60,750 bases of DNA from NCBI GenBank assembly GCA_946187035.1, contig CAMHPQ010000004.1, positions 1 through 60,750 on the forward strand, read 5' to 3'. Each line of letters starts with the position of its first letter. Within the stretch, counting starts at the first letter, position 1. A program made the translations under genes and the position numbers. The notes under the pieces were generated by a model. It worked only from the letters and a program-made list of their open reading frames with translations. It was not told the DNA's origin and did not search any database. This stretch comes from an uncultured Clostridia bacterium. Lineage in GTDB: Bacteria > Bacillota > Clostridia > Oscillospirales > Oscillospiraceae. Positions 17,280 through 24,736 of the stretch are shown piece after piece.

Positions 17280-17367
17280 CTGCAACGGTCCGATTCGCTA
17301 ACGGTGGCCATGGATTGAGGTACAGTGATGGAAGCATCCGGAGAAACGGATATAGGAGCGTGAAGGT

Positions 17368-17865
17368 ATGAAACCTCAAACTGATAGAAGATATGTGGTC
17401 GAGCAGCATCTGCTGCCCAGCAGGCTGTATGAGTCCGGGCCGTTTCTGCTGAACCGATTGCTGAAGGGCGTAGGAACGGTCATGGAGCAGATGTATATTG
17501 AGGCGGGCGCCGAGCTTTCGGATCCGGAAGCCTTCACCGAATCGTACCGCGTATTCTGCAAGGATGACATTTCGGTGCTGATTTTACGTATTGGGATGCC
17601 GGAGCCCAAAGGTGTGCTGCTCAGTCGCGCAGTGTATCTTTGCTACTGCAGCAAGAACGGCGAAGATCTTTACTTTACATCCGAACTGGCGGAGAGCGGG
17701 AAATACCTGCTATGTTGCAGACCCAACAGCAAACGGATCAAGCATATCCTTTGCTGCGAGGCCCCGGACGACGTCAACGAGGAGTTTGAAATGGTGGCAG
17801 ACCGTTATTGGCATTTAGCAATAGGCGGTGACATCAAACTTTTTGAAAGTCACTGCGCCAGCTGA
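17368..17865 (+). CDS. Hypothetical protein, first of three small island genes
   Basis: The 165-residue soluble protein has a GGAG 9 bases before its ATG. It includes a helix-rich N-terminal half (GPFLLNRLLKGVGTVMEQMY) and a beta-rich C-terminal half (AVYLCYCSKNGEDLYFTSEL... YLLCCRPNSKRIKHILCC) with paired cysteines. No catalytic motif is evident. The strands around CRPNSKRIKHILCCEAP followed by EEFEMVADRYWHLA resemble small gut-Clostridia orphan proteins found on mobile islands. The gene runs opposite to the methyltransferase operon and is followed by two more small genes on its own strand. Confidence 0.6.
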   Translation: MKPQTDRRYVVEQHLLPSRLYESGPFLLNRLLKGVGTVMEQMYIEAGAELSDPEAFTESYRVFCKDDISVLILRIGMPEPKGVLLSRAVYLCYCSKNGEDLYFTSELAESGKYLLCCRPNSKRIKHILCCEAPDDVNEEFEMVADRYWHLAIGGDIKLFESHCAS

Positions 17866-17905
17866 TGATTCGCATAATTGGAGACATTAGGCGAGGAGGA
17901 TAAAC

Positions 17906-18163
17906 ATGGATTGTTGTATGTGTTCAGGCGAGGGCTTTAATGGCTGGATGGAAGGCAGCAATAATAGCGTACAGTATGGATTGGGCCTTTCTGACGAGGA
18001 TGGGACCCTTGTGATGGCAATAGAAGTAAAAGATGAGGACCCTGTAATTCTTGGTTTCCCAATCAACTTCTGTCCGTATTGCGGAAGAAAAATCGTGCAA
18101 CCCAAATATACAGACCGTGGTGATGTGCAGATCGGGGACATTTACGGAGGCCTTTATGATTGA
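17906..18163 (+). CDS. Small cysteine-rich protein with CPYCG motif
   Basis: The 85-residue protein has cysteines near the N-terminus (DCCMCSGEG) and a CPYCGRKI knuckle at about residues 56-63, so it probably binds zinc. Proteins of this size with a single CPYCG near the end are common in phage and conjugative elements. Its last 8 bases overlap the start of the next gene, which shows coupling. AGGAGG lies upstream of its ATG. The function is unknown. Confidence 0.65.
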   Translation: MDCCMCSGEGFNGWMEGSNNSVQYGLGLSDEDGTLVMAIEVKDEDPVILGFPINFCPYCGRKIVQPKYTDRGDVQIGDIYGGLYD

Positions 18164-18491
18164 TCTGAGAAAGCAGGAGATCCAGTTTGGATGTGGTGAT
18201 GTAGGCGGTGGTTTTTCCTTCGCGGGTACGCCTGATGCACCCATTGGAAAGGTTGTGTTTCGTAATCAGTCTCCGCGAAAGATTAGAGGGTTAGCCCCGG
18301 ACGAGGACCTTGGCCCAATTAAAATGCACACGATTCATTGGTCGGATATGTTTACGCTGTCGTTTTCCAATCCGGAGAGCATTGATGCTGTGATTTCCAT
18401 TCTGGAGCGGCTGAAGGAGGCCACGTTTGGTGAAGATAGTTCTTATCGGGATGCGTTTATTAGGGGCACACTAGCTCAGAAGGATAGGTAA
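18156..18491 (+). CDS. Hypothetical protein, third of the small island genes
   Basis: The start is placed at ATG 18156, preceded by GGAGG at 18146-18150 and overlapping the previous gene by 8 bases; longer in-frame extensions run through that gene. The 111-residue product has a glycine-rich start (FGCGDVGGGFSFAG), a VVFRNQSPRKIRGL segment and a helical end (SIDAVISILERLKEA). I do not recognise the family. The operon ends in a strong terminator. Confidence 0.6.
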   Translation: MIDLRKQEIQFGCGDVGGGFSFAGTPDAPIGKVVFRNQSPRKIRGLAPDEDLGPIKMHTIHWSDMFTLSFSNPESIDAVISILERLKEATFGEDSSYRDAFIRGTLAQKDR

Positions 18492-18534
18492 ATGCATCAG
18501 CCGATTGTTTGGTGTAAGATAAGTAAAAGATGGT

Positions 18535-18580
18535 AATAACTGTCTCTAGTGTTTTTCACATTAGAGACAGTTATTTTCTT
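18535..18580 (+). terminator. Rho-independent terminator after the small-gene operon
   Basis: A perfect 14-bp stem (AATAACTGTCTCTA / TAGAGACAGTTATT) is followed by TTCTTTT. Confidence 0.85.
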
Positions 18581-18627
18581 TTGGCAGGAAAAATGTTCAG
18601 ATGTCGCTGTGAACCGACAACCAGAAG

Positions 18628-18657
18628 TTGACTTTCTGCATTAGAATGTTGTAGAAT
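18628..18657 (+). promoter_or_regulatory. Candidate promoter of the WYL regulator
   Basis: TTGACT (18628-18633), an 18-base spacer and TAGAAT (18652-18657) lie 72 bases upstream of the chosen start. Confidence 0.55.
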
Positions 18658-18729
18658 AATATAATTATTACATTTAATTTGGGGAAGTATAAGCTGAACT
18701 GGATTAAGCGTGTAGCCGGGGTGAGCTTT

Positions 18730-19728
18730 ATGGAGAAAAAAGTCGCGAAAGCGGATGATGGTCGCTTGCGGATCCTATATTTGTATCAGATGTTGATGCG
18801 AGACAGCGACGAGAATCACATGCTCTCAACACCTGAGATTCTTCGACGAATGGAAGAAGAACATGGGATTCTGATGCACCGTACCACTCTCCCGAAAGAT
18901 GTTGACCTATTACGCGAGGTCGGCGTTGACGTCCGGAGCGAGCGTCGCCGCGCGCTGCAATACTATATCCCTGAAGGTCCCTTCTCAGTGCCGGAGCTGC
19001 GCCTTCTAATTGATGCAGTGTTATCTTCTAAGTTCATCACAGACCGGAGAAGTAAAGAGATGGTCGAAAAGCTTATCGGACTGACAAACGCACCAAATGC
19101 CAACAAGCTGCACCGCTCCGTTCGCGCCACAGGAAAGGCCAAATCGGAAAACGAGAAGGGTTACGCCATTGTGGACGCTATTAATGAAGCGATTCATGCA
19201 AAACGCAAGATCTCATTTTACTATTTTGATTATAATAATCGGAAAAAACATGTTCTGAAGAATGACGGACAGCCATACACGGTCAGTCCTTATGACTTAA
19301 TCTACGACGGCGACTATTATTACATGACTGGTTTCTGTGACGATCGCGGCGAGGTGCGGACCTTCCGTGTAGATCGCATCGAAAAGCAGCCAAAGTTGCT
19401 GAAGGATGCAGCAGTGAAGCGCCCCAAGTCCTATCGAGTTGAGCGTTACACTCAGGAAGTCACCCGCATGTTCTCCACGGAGGAGACTGTAGAGGTAACG
19501 CTTCTGTGCGAGTCAGAGTTGATGAAAGCAGTAATTGACCACTTCGGATCAAACGTCCGAACCAAGCCAGTTGGCGATAATCAGTTTCGAGCCACCGTCA
19601 AGGTTTGCCCCAGTCCTACCTTCTACCGTTGGATTTTTGGCTGGGGCGGAAAGATGCACATCGAGGCGCCGGAGCCGATAAAACAACAATATAAGAGCTT
19701 ACTTACAGAAGAGCTGGAACAATATTGA
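18730..19728 (+). CDS. WYL-domain transcriptional regulator
   Basis: The 332-residue protein has an N-terminal winged-helix segment (about 5-75: LRILYLYQMLMRDSD... TTLPKDVDLLREVGV). It also has a central WYL/Sm-like domain: ISFYYFDYNNRKKHV, then TVSPYDLIYDGDYYYMTGF, followed by VRTFRVDRIEK (about 150-225). A C-terminal WCX-like region follows. Family members bind nucleic-acid ligands and often repress phage-defence or DNA-damage operons. The start at 18730 has GGGGTG upstream; an earlier in-frame ATG at 18679 has no ribosome site. It lies 27 bases before a type I methyltransferase gene on the same strand, so it probably regulated that locus. Confidence 0.88.
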   Translation: MEKKVAKADDGRLRILYLYQMLMRDSDENHMLSTPEILRRMEEEHGILMHRTTLPKDVDLLREVGVDVRSERRRALQYYIPEGPFSVPELRLLIDAVLSSKFITDRRSKEMVEKLIGLTNAPNANKLHRSVRATGKAKSENEKGYAIVDAINEAIHAKRKISFYYFDYNNRKKHVLKNDGQPYTVSPYDLIYDGDYYYMTGFCDDRGEVRTFRVDRIEKQPKLLKDAAVKRPKSYRVERYTQEVTRMFSTEETVEVTLLCESELMKAVIDHFGSNVRTKPVGDNQFRATVKVCPSPTFYRWIFGWGGKMHIEAPEPIKQQYKSLLTEELEQY

Positions 19729-19755
19729 TTCATATCAACCAAAGGAGTCTGCAAG

Positions 19756-20433
19756 ATGGTTACAGGCGTGATAAAAAACAAAATCGATAAGATCTGGACG
19801 GATATTTGGGCGGGCGGCATCACGAATCCGCTGACCGTGATTGAGCAGCTTACCTATTTGATGTTCATTCGCTCTCTCGATGAGAAAGAACTCGAGACGG
19901 AAGAATTTGAGAATATGACAGGCGAGCAGCTCCCAAAGATCTTCCCGCAGTCTGCAAATGGTCAGGCAATGCGCTGGAGCCGCTTCAAAGACCAGCATCC
20001 GCAGCAGATTTATGACATCATTTCGCAGCGCGTGTTTCCTGCGATCAAAAACCTGAAATACGGAAAGCTTCCGGATTTCAACGCTCAGGGAGAAATGATT
20101 CCTGTCGAGGACGATCCGAATGTAACGGCTGACGGCAATACTGCCTTCGCCCGCTATATGGGTGATGCGATGTTCCTGATTCCGACGCCGCAGGTGCTTC
20201 AGAAAATCATTACCGGTCTGGACGATCTGTATGAGCATGACATTGCGGATCTGGATATGCAGGGCGACCTGTATGAATACATGCTTGGCAAGCTTTCCAC
20301 CGCCGGCCAAAATGGTCAGTTCCGTACGCCGAAGCATATCCGAGAAATGATGGTAGAGCTGATCCAGCCGACGCCTGATGACAAGATCTGCGAAAACAAG
20401 ACACCGAGTTTGCTACGAAAACAGGCCGCCTGA
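19756..20433 (+). pseudogene. hsdM: Type I restriction-modification methyltransferase (HsdM), truncated before the catalytic domain
   Basis: The N-terminal HsdM helical domain is complete (IDKIWTDIWAGG, LTYLMFIRSLDE, RWSRFKD). The start of the methyltransferase core follows, with YEYMLGKLSTAGQNGQFRTP and then REMMVELIQP. Similarity stops at PTPDDKIC, exactly where motif I (DPACGT) should follow. The frame then reads ENKTPSLLRKQAA and ends. Genuine HsdM proteins are about 500 residues, so the catalytic half, HsdS and HsdR are gone. The break lies about 50 bases before a triple TATGTCG-type repeat that looks like an IS end, which suggests an IS-mediated deletion. Confidence 0.85.
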
Positions 20434-20450
20434 AATGTGCCGAAAAAAAG

Positions 20451-20502
20451 TATGTCGCTTTTTCAGAATTGTATGTCGGTTTTTGCATTGTATGTCGCTT
20501 TT
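20451..20502. repeat. Triple TATGTCG(C/G)TTTT repeat, candidate IS21-type end
   Basis: Three units TATGTCGCTTTT, TATGTCGGTTTT and TATGTCGCTTTT start at 20451, 20472 and 20491, spaced 19-21 bp. Short tandem sites with this spacing are characteristic of IS21-family terminal transposase-binding sites. No transposase remains. It marks the join between the truncated hsdM and the GNAT gene. The gene-free stretch 20434-20601 contains nothing else recognisable. Confidence 0.55.
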
Positions 20503-20601
20503 GCCGGTCGGGAGATGTCTCTGCTGTTCTTGTAGGTAGAAGTATTCATAATTAGTCGTTATAATGAGAGACACAAATCGAAATTTGGGAGGATATATAG
20601 A

Positions 20602-21060
20602 ATGTATCGAAAAGCGACGTTAAATGATTGCGAAAAGGTCTATCACTTAATCTGTAATATGGAACGCAAACAACTTCCATTTGACAGATTTTATTTGATA
20701 TATCAAGAGCAAATAAACAATAGACATTATTATTGCCTTGTTTGTGAATATGACAATAATGTAATAGGCGTTTTGAACCTAAGATTTGAAGAACAATTAC
20801 ATCATTCAGCTTGCATTGCGGAGATTATGGAGTTTGCTGTTGATGAAGCATATAGGAAACAGGGTGTAGGAAAAGGAATGCTTGCGAACGCTTGCCAGAT
20901 AGCGAAAGATTTTGGCTGTATGCAAATTGAAGTGGCTTGCAATCAACTTCGGAAAGACACGCACCGATTTTATTTAAGAGAGGGAATGCACAACTTTCAT
21001 TTTAAATTCTCAAAATCGCTGAACGGGAATGACACGGAGGAGAATATTATAGGGAAATAA
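20602..21060 (+). CDS. GNAT family N-acetyltransferase
   Basis: The 152-residue protein has a single GNAT domain: N-terminal YRKATLNDCEKVYHL strand-helix, central FEEQLHHSACIAEIMEFAV strands, and motif A VDEAYRKQGVGKGMLANA (acetyl-CoA pyrophosphate loop RKQGVGKG, about residues 96-103). The C-terminal end is of MSR-like form. GGAGG lies 12 bases upstream. The gene is far richer in A and T than its neighbours, and codons such as AAA, TTA and ATA dominate, pointing to a different donor. The substrate is unknown; it could be a resistance or protein-modifying enzyme. Confidence 0.85.
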   Translation: MYRKATLNDCEKVYHLICNMERKQLPFDRFYLIYQEQINNRHYYCLVCEYDNNVIGVLNLRFEEQLHHSACIAEIMEFAVDEAYRKQGVGKGMLANACQIAKDFGCMQIEVACNQLRKDTHRFYLREGMHNFHFKFSKSLNGNDTEENIIGK

Positions 21061-21084
21061 ATTTCAGTTTGACGAGATAAAAAT

Positions 21085-21119
21085 GCTCCCGGCCACCGGT
21101 AATACGGCAGTCGGGAGCT
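21085..21119. terminator. Hairpin between convergent GNAT and recombinase genes
   Basis: GCTCCCG pairs with CGGGAGC around GCC.ACCGGTAATACGGC. It lies between two convergent genes and may act in both directions; the T run is weak. Confidence 0.45.
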
Positions 21120-21136
21120 CGCTTTCTGTATGCAAT

Positions 21137-22099
21137 TCAGCCGTCGATGGTCTGGCCGGTTTTGAAGGTGAATGTCATCCTTCCATCGGTGTAGATGGTG
21201 GCGTAGTCCAGCAGGCCTGTCCATAGGCCTTCCCGGAATTCGGTGATTTCACCGTCCTGCTTTTTCAGAAGCTTCAGGGCATCCTCCATCTCGGCCTTCC
21301 GGGACTGCTTGTCGCTTATCTGCTGGGTTGTCGCTTCATACTTGGCCTTGGCGGTTTCAAACCGCTCGCTCAAGGCATCGAAGCGCTTCTGGTATTCGGC
21401 CTGATCCTGCGCGACCGAGGCGTTCTGCCGGATGCAGTCCTCCATCATCTGGGAGACGACCTGCATCTCGCTGTTCAGATTGGCCTGCTCCGCCAAGAGG
21501 CCGGTCAGGTCGAAGACCGTGGCCTGCGCCTGCTCGTAGCTGCGGATGGCCTTCTTCCTCCCGGCCAGCAGGATGTTGGCGGCGGTGATAAACCGGGCAC
21601 GGATTTCTTCCTCGGTCAGGAACGGCGTGGTGCAGCGCTGCTCGTTTTTGTACTTCTGGTTGCATTGCCAGACCATGCGCTTATATGGATCAGTGGAGTG
21701 CCAGTGCTTGGAGCCGTACCAGCCGCCACAGTCGCCGCACTTGATCTTCCCGGAGAAGATGCTCACACCGCTGTGGCGATTCTTGCCTCTGGTGCGCCGT
21801 GCCATCTCGCGCTGCACCATCTCGAAGGTTTCCGGCTTGATGATGGCCTCATGGTTGTTCTCCACATAATACTGCGGCACCTCGCCGGTGTTGGGCTTCA
21901 TCTTCTTAGTCAGGAAGTCCTCGCAGAAGGTTTTCTGCAGGAGCGCATCGCCCTTATACTTCTCGTTGGTCAGGATGCTTTTCACACAGCTGGCGTTCCA
22001 GCGATCCTTGCCACCGGGAGATTTGATGCCGTCCGCCGTAAGGATCTGCGCGATGCCGAAGGGTGTCTTCCCTTCGAGAAACAGGCGGTAAATCCGCTT
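21137..22099 (-). pseudogene. Large serine recombinase, C-terminal part only
   Basis: The frame reads KRIYRLFLEGKTPFGIAQIL, ADGIKSPGGKDRWN, then CVKSILTNEKYKGDALLQKTF. This is the recombinase (PF07508-like) domain of large serine integrases. It is followed by a zinc beta-ribbon (CGDCGGWYGSK ... WQCNQKYKNEQRC) and a coiled-coil region. The N-terminal resolvase domain with the catalytic Ser is missing. The remnant begins directly after the TGA of the Sak4-like gene and in the same frame, so a deletion joined the two. It is the trace of an integrative or phage element that cannot now recombine by itself. Confidence 0.85.
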
Positions 22100-22102
22100 T
22101 AA

Positions 22103-23038
22103 TCAGACATTGTTGTTGTCCTCCTGAATCATGTTTTTGATGGCGGCAAAGTGCTTGATGCACCAGCCGGTGATGAATTTGTCCTCGTAGGTGTCGATGG
22201 CGGCATCCTCCGGGTAGTGGCCTTTGCTGGCGACCACCTTCTGGAGCTGCGCGTCGGTGATTCCGGCATCCGCCATGAGAGCGCGGAGCTGGTCGATGGG
22301 CTTGGGCACCGCAGGTGCGGGAGCGGGTCTGCCGAAAATGTGCGCGATGTTTGCGAAGTCCAGATCCAGCTCGTCCGGCAGGCCGTGGCGGTTTTTCGCA
22401 TCCCAACAGGGGTGGTGCGTCGTGAACATGACGCGCTTGCCGCCTGCTGCATGGTTGGTGTTGTTCTCGCTGCGCACGATGAAGGTTTTGTAGTTCAGGA
22501 ACAGCAGGAGGTCTGCCCACTCTTTGAGAAGCGGCGCGACCTGCTTCGAGAGCTTCATCTCCCAGCGGTCAAAGGCACCGGCCTCGTCCGGGAGCTCCTG
22601 CTTCCGTTGCTTGGCATGGGCGACAATGACCACGTGCTTGCCGGAAGCAATGATGGCATCGCAGGCGCTAAGGAAGCGGCTCCATTCCTCGGCGAGGTAG
22701 GTGTACCCTTTGCCGTAACCGAAGGACTCGATGCTGTTCTGCTTGTATTTCTGGCACACATGGGCGACACAGAGCTGTTCAGCCCAATCCGCCGTATCGA
22801 CGATCAGCGTCTTGCAGATGTCCGGCGTGGCGGCGACCTCGTTCAGATCGGCGAGAAGTTCTTCCCACGTCTCAGGCTTTTCGATGCGGCGGACATCAAG
22901 CTGAGCGGTGCCGCCTTCGGTGTCGATGAAGAGCGGATCAGGGAACCGGCTGGCGAAGGTGCTCTTCCCGATGCCTTCGCTGCCGTACACGACCGTCTTG
23001 ACGGCGCGGTCGATCTTGCCGGTAGAAATCTTGAGCAT
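22103..23038 (-). CDS. Phage-type AAA ATPase (Sak4-like RecA-fold)
   Basis: The 311-residue protein has a P-loop VVYGSEGIGKST (residues 17-27), a Walker B strand TLIVDTADW (about 97-105) and a VVIVAHAKQR sensor-like strand (about 148), as in the AAA_24/Sak4 family of phage single-strand annealing-associated ATPases. It likely loads or anneals single-stranded DNA during phage or ICE recombination. A C-terminal extension (APAPAVPKPIDQLRALM...) resembles a small helical DNA- or protein-binding tail. AGGAGG is upstream. It follows a Gp157-like gene, the usual phage neighbour order. Confidence 0.85.
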   Translation of the reverse strand: MLKISTGKIDRAVKTVVYGSEGIGKSTFASRFPDPLFIDTEGGTAQLDVRRIEKPETWEELLADLNEVAATPDICKTLIVDTADWAEQLCVAHVCQKYKQNSIESFGYGKGYTYLAEEWSRFLSACDAIIASGKHVVIVAHAKQRKQELPDEAGAFDRWEMKLSKQVAPLLKEWADLLLFLNYKTFIVRSENNTNHAAGGKRVMFTTHHPCWDAKNRHGLPDELDLDFANIAHIFGRPAPAPAVPKPIDQLRALMADAGITDAQLQKVVASKGHYPEDAAIDTYEDKFITGWCIKHFAAIKNMIQEDNNNV

Positions 23039-23049
23039 GATGCTCCTCC

Positions 23050-23565
23050 TTACTTCAGGCTGCAGGAGTAGTCCTCCACCACGGCACAGCCGGGAACGGA
23101 CACTCCGGAATTGATAAGCTTCTTGACCTCGGTCTTGGCAACCTCCGGTGCCGGGACGCGGAAGCAGTCAAGGTACTTGCGGCGCTTGAGCCATGCCACA
23201 GCCTTTGCCGCATCCGTTACTTCCAAGCGGGAGGTCTTCCGGTAGTTCAGGGTGGCGATGCCGAGCGGCGTCTTCTGACCGGCGCACTCGCGGTCAAGGA
23301 TTTTCATAAGCCGATCCTCTTTCCGGGTGAGTGCATCCCGGCGCTCCTTCAAACGCGACTCTTCGGCCTTCAGCATGGCTGCCTCGGCGCGGGTGTTCAG
23401 GACGATCTTGGCGAGATACTGGAGAATGGACGTCCGCTCCATATCCAGCGCGTGGATCTGATCCATGACGGCATCGTAGTTTTCACCGACCTCGCCGGTC
23501 TCAGTGTCAACATCCAGCTGATCCACCAGCTGGGCGATGGCCGCGTTGATCTCATAGAGCTTCAC
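23050..23565 (-). CDS. Gp157-like siphovirus protein
   Basis: The start is GTG at 23565, with GGAG 8 bases upstream. The 171-residue protein is a long coiled coil: LYEINAAIAQLVDQL, then ALDMERTSILQYLAKIVLN, and AEESRLKERRDAL. It ends in a beta domain with LGIATLNYRKTSRLEV. This is the classic Gp157 outline (host resistance to Sfi21-type phages was reported for this family). It is cotranscribed with the Sak4-like ATPase 11 bases downstream and overlaps the small gene upstream by 14 bases. Confidence 0.82.
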   Translation of the reverse strand: MKLYEINAAIAQLVDQLDVDTETGEVGENYDAVMDQIHALDMERTSILQYLAKIVLNTRAEAAMLKAEESRLKERRDALTRKEDRLMKILDRECAGQKTPLGIATLNYRKTSRLEVTDAAKAVAWLKRRKYLDCFRVPAPEVAKTEVKKLINSGVSVPGCAVVEDYSCSLK

Positions 23566-23746
23566 GATGCGTTCTCCTTTCCTGCCGCAGAGGGCAGTCA
23601 CATTCCGCTTTTCGGTTGGTCTGGTAGGAAGCAGCGGTGAGCTTCCGTGCCAGCCTGCGCGATACCACAGAGATGGCGGTCAGCACATCTGCCAGCTCCC
23701 GGTCATCCGGGCGGCGGGTATCGGGGTAAGATGAGTAGTTTTTCAT
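23552..23746 (-). CDS. Small phage-module protein
   Basis: The start at 23746 follows GGAGGT by 10 bases. The 64-residue product is charged (NYSSYPDTRRPDDRELADVL) with a short amphipathic helix (AISVVSRRLARKLTAAS) and two cysteines near the end. Proteins of this form occupy the slot before Gp157-like genes in Clostridia prophages and ICEs. I cannot assign a function. Confidence 0.55.
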   Translation of the reverse strand: MKNYSSYPDTRRPDDRELADVLTAISVVSRRLARKLTAASYQTNRKAECDCPLRQERRTHREAL

Positions 23747-23848
23747 GATGTTGTTCACCTCCAATCAGCTACTCCACAGGGTTGCCTCTTGCCTACAAGA
23801 GCTGTTGGAGGTGAACGTGCCGTCTGTCCGGGATGGCCGGAAGGTTTT

Positions 23849-24322
23849 TTATAAATCTTCATTCCGGCGTTTTTTCAGCTCGCGGCGGAGCTTCAGCTTC
23901 TTGTCGCTGAAGGTCGACTTTGCCATGCCCAGCGCCTTGGCAGCGGCGCGGTCGTCGAGGCCATCCATGAGGACTTCTGCAATGCGGCGGCCATTGGGGT
24001 CGATCTGATCAAGCTCGTCAAGGAGCTCGTCCAGCAGGATGGCGTCCATGACGATGGACTCCGGATCGGTGCTGGGATCGGCAGGCTCAAACTCATAAGC
24101 GTCATGGAGATCGTCGAGGGAGCTGTGATCGCCTGCCATGCGGAAACGGCAGATGCCGCAGTCGCCCTCGCAGAGCTGCCAGCGAGTGAGTTTGCACTGG
24201 CCGTGACGACGAGCAAAGTCGTGACATCGCCAGATCGGGCGATACCATTCGAGGTATACTTCCTCGGTGACGGGAACGGGCTGACCGTTCAGATAGATGA
24301 GTCTGTTTGCGTCTGTGGACAT
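23849..24322 (-). CDS. Sigma-like regulatory protein of the phage/ICE module
   Basis: The 157-residue protein opens with LIYLNGQPVPVTEEVYLEWYRP, typical of small sigma-like proteins on Clostridia conjugative elements. A Cys cluster follows (CEGDCGICRF, about 50-59). The C-terminus is a helix-turn-helix of sigma region 4 type (GRRIAEVLMDGLDDRAAAKALGMAKSTFSDKKLKLRREL, split here by motif). It probably acts as a transcription activator or DNA-binding switch for the element. A hairpin covers its ribosome site. Confidence 0.72.
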   Translation of the reverse strand: MSTDANRLIYLNGQPVPVTEEVYLEWYRPIWRCHDFARRHGQCKLTRWQLCEGDCGICRFRMAGDHSSLDDLHDAYEFEPADPSTDPESIVMDAILLDELLDELDQIDPNGRRIAEVLMDGLDDRAAAKALGMAKSTFSDKKLKLRRELKKRRNEDL

Positions 24323-24354
24323 AAAAAAACCTCCGTTTCTTGACCGAAACGGAG
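24323..24354 (-). promoter_or_regulatory. Leader hairpin overlapping the Shine-Dalgarno of the sigma-like gene
   Basis: On the minus strand a 9-bp stem CTCCGTTTC / GAAACGGAG with a 6-base loop is followed by GGTTTTTTT and the ATG. The GGAGG ribosome site is the 3' arm of the stem plus one base, and the 7-T run between it and the ATG also makes an intrinsic terminator shape. It could act as an attenuator or translational switch. This is direct from the sequence; the regulatory role is inference. Confidence 0.6.
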
Positions 24355-24392
24355 ATCTTCAGATGCAGAGCAGACCACTGAGGAGGAGCGCA

Positions 24393-24587
24393 ATGTCAAT
24401 CCAAACGGTATCCGTTTCGGAATTTGACAGCGTCCTTTCGGTGGTTGCTGTGTTTAATATTTGCCTCCTGCTGAACCGAAAATGCCCTGCAGAGCTTCAG
24501 ACAGGAGATTATTTCTTGATTTTTGAATTCAAAATCGGCGAACGGCGGAATTTTTATTGCGACTTTGACTCCAATATGGTAGAATAA
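24393..24587 (+). CDS. Possible small protein divergent from the sigma-like gene
   Basis: An ATG at 24393 follows GAGGAGG by 7 bases and opens a 64-codon frame (start MSIQTVSVSEFDSVLSVV, a hydrophobic middle VAVFNICLLLNRK and an acidic end). The good ribosome site is the main reason to list it. Codon bias is unremarkable and I know no relative, so it may be chance. The rest of 24323-24736 contains the hairpin above, a candidate promoter and nothing else recognisable. Confidence 0.35.
   Translation: MSIQTVSVSEFDSVLSVVAVFNICLLLNRKCPAELQTGDYFLIFEFKIGERRNFYCDFDSNMVE
24557..24585 (+). promoter_or_regulatory. Candidate promoter of the ABC-3C operon
   Basis: TTGCGA (24557-24562), a 17-base spacer and TAGAAT (24580-24585) lie about 150 bases before the TTG start at 24737. 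Confidence 0.55.
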
Positions 24588-24736
24588 TTAAAATGTGTTC
24601 TTCACATTTCAAACATCCAAGGTGGCCGCCTTATGGTTCAGATTTTAACTGAAATAGGCATATAAGTCTTTGCTCCCAAATTGCCATCATTTTTCCATGA
24701 TTTTTCCGCCATAGCTGAAAGGAGGCGCTTCATAGT

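Noticed and set aside
22097-22105. In-frame TGA between the Sak4-like ATPase and recombinase, as possible readthrough or selenocysteine
   Set aside because: The two parts are from unrelated families and the downstream part lacks its own N-terminal domain, so a deletion junction explains it better. No selenocysteine-type hairpin is evident.
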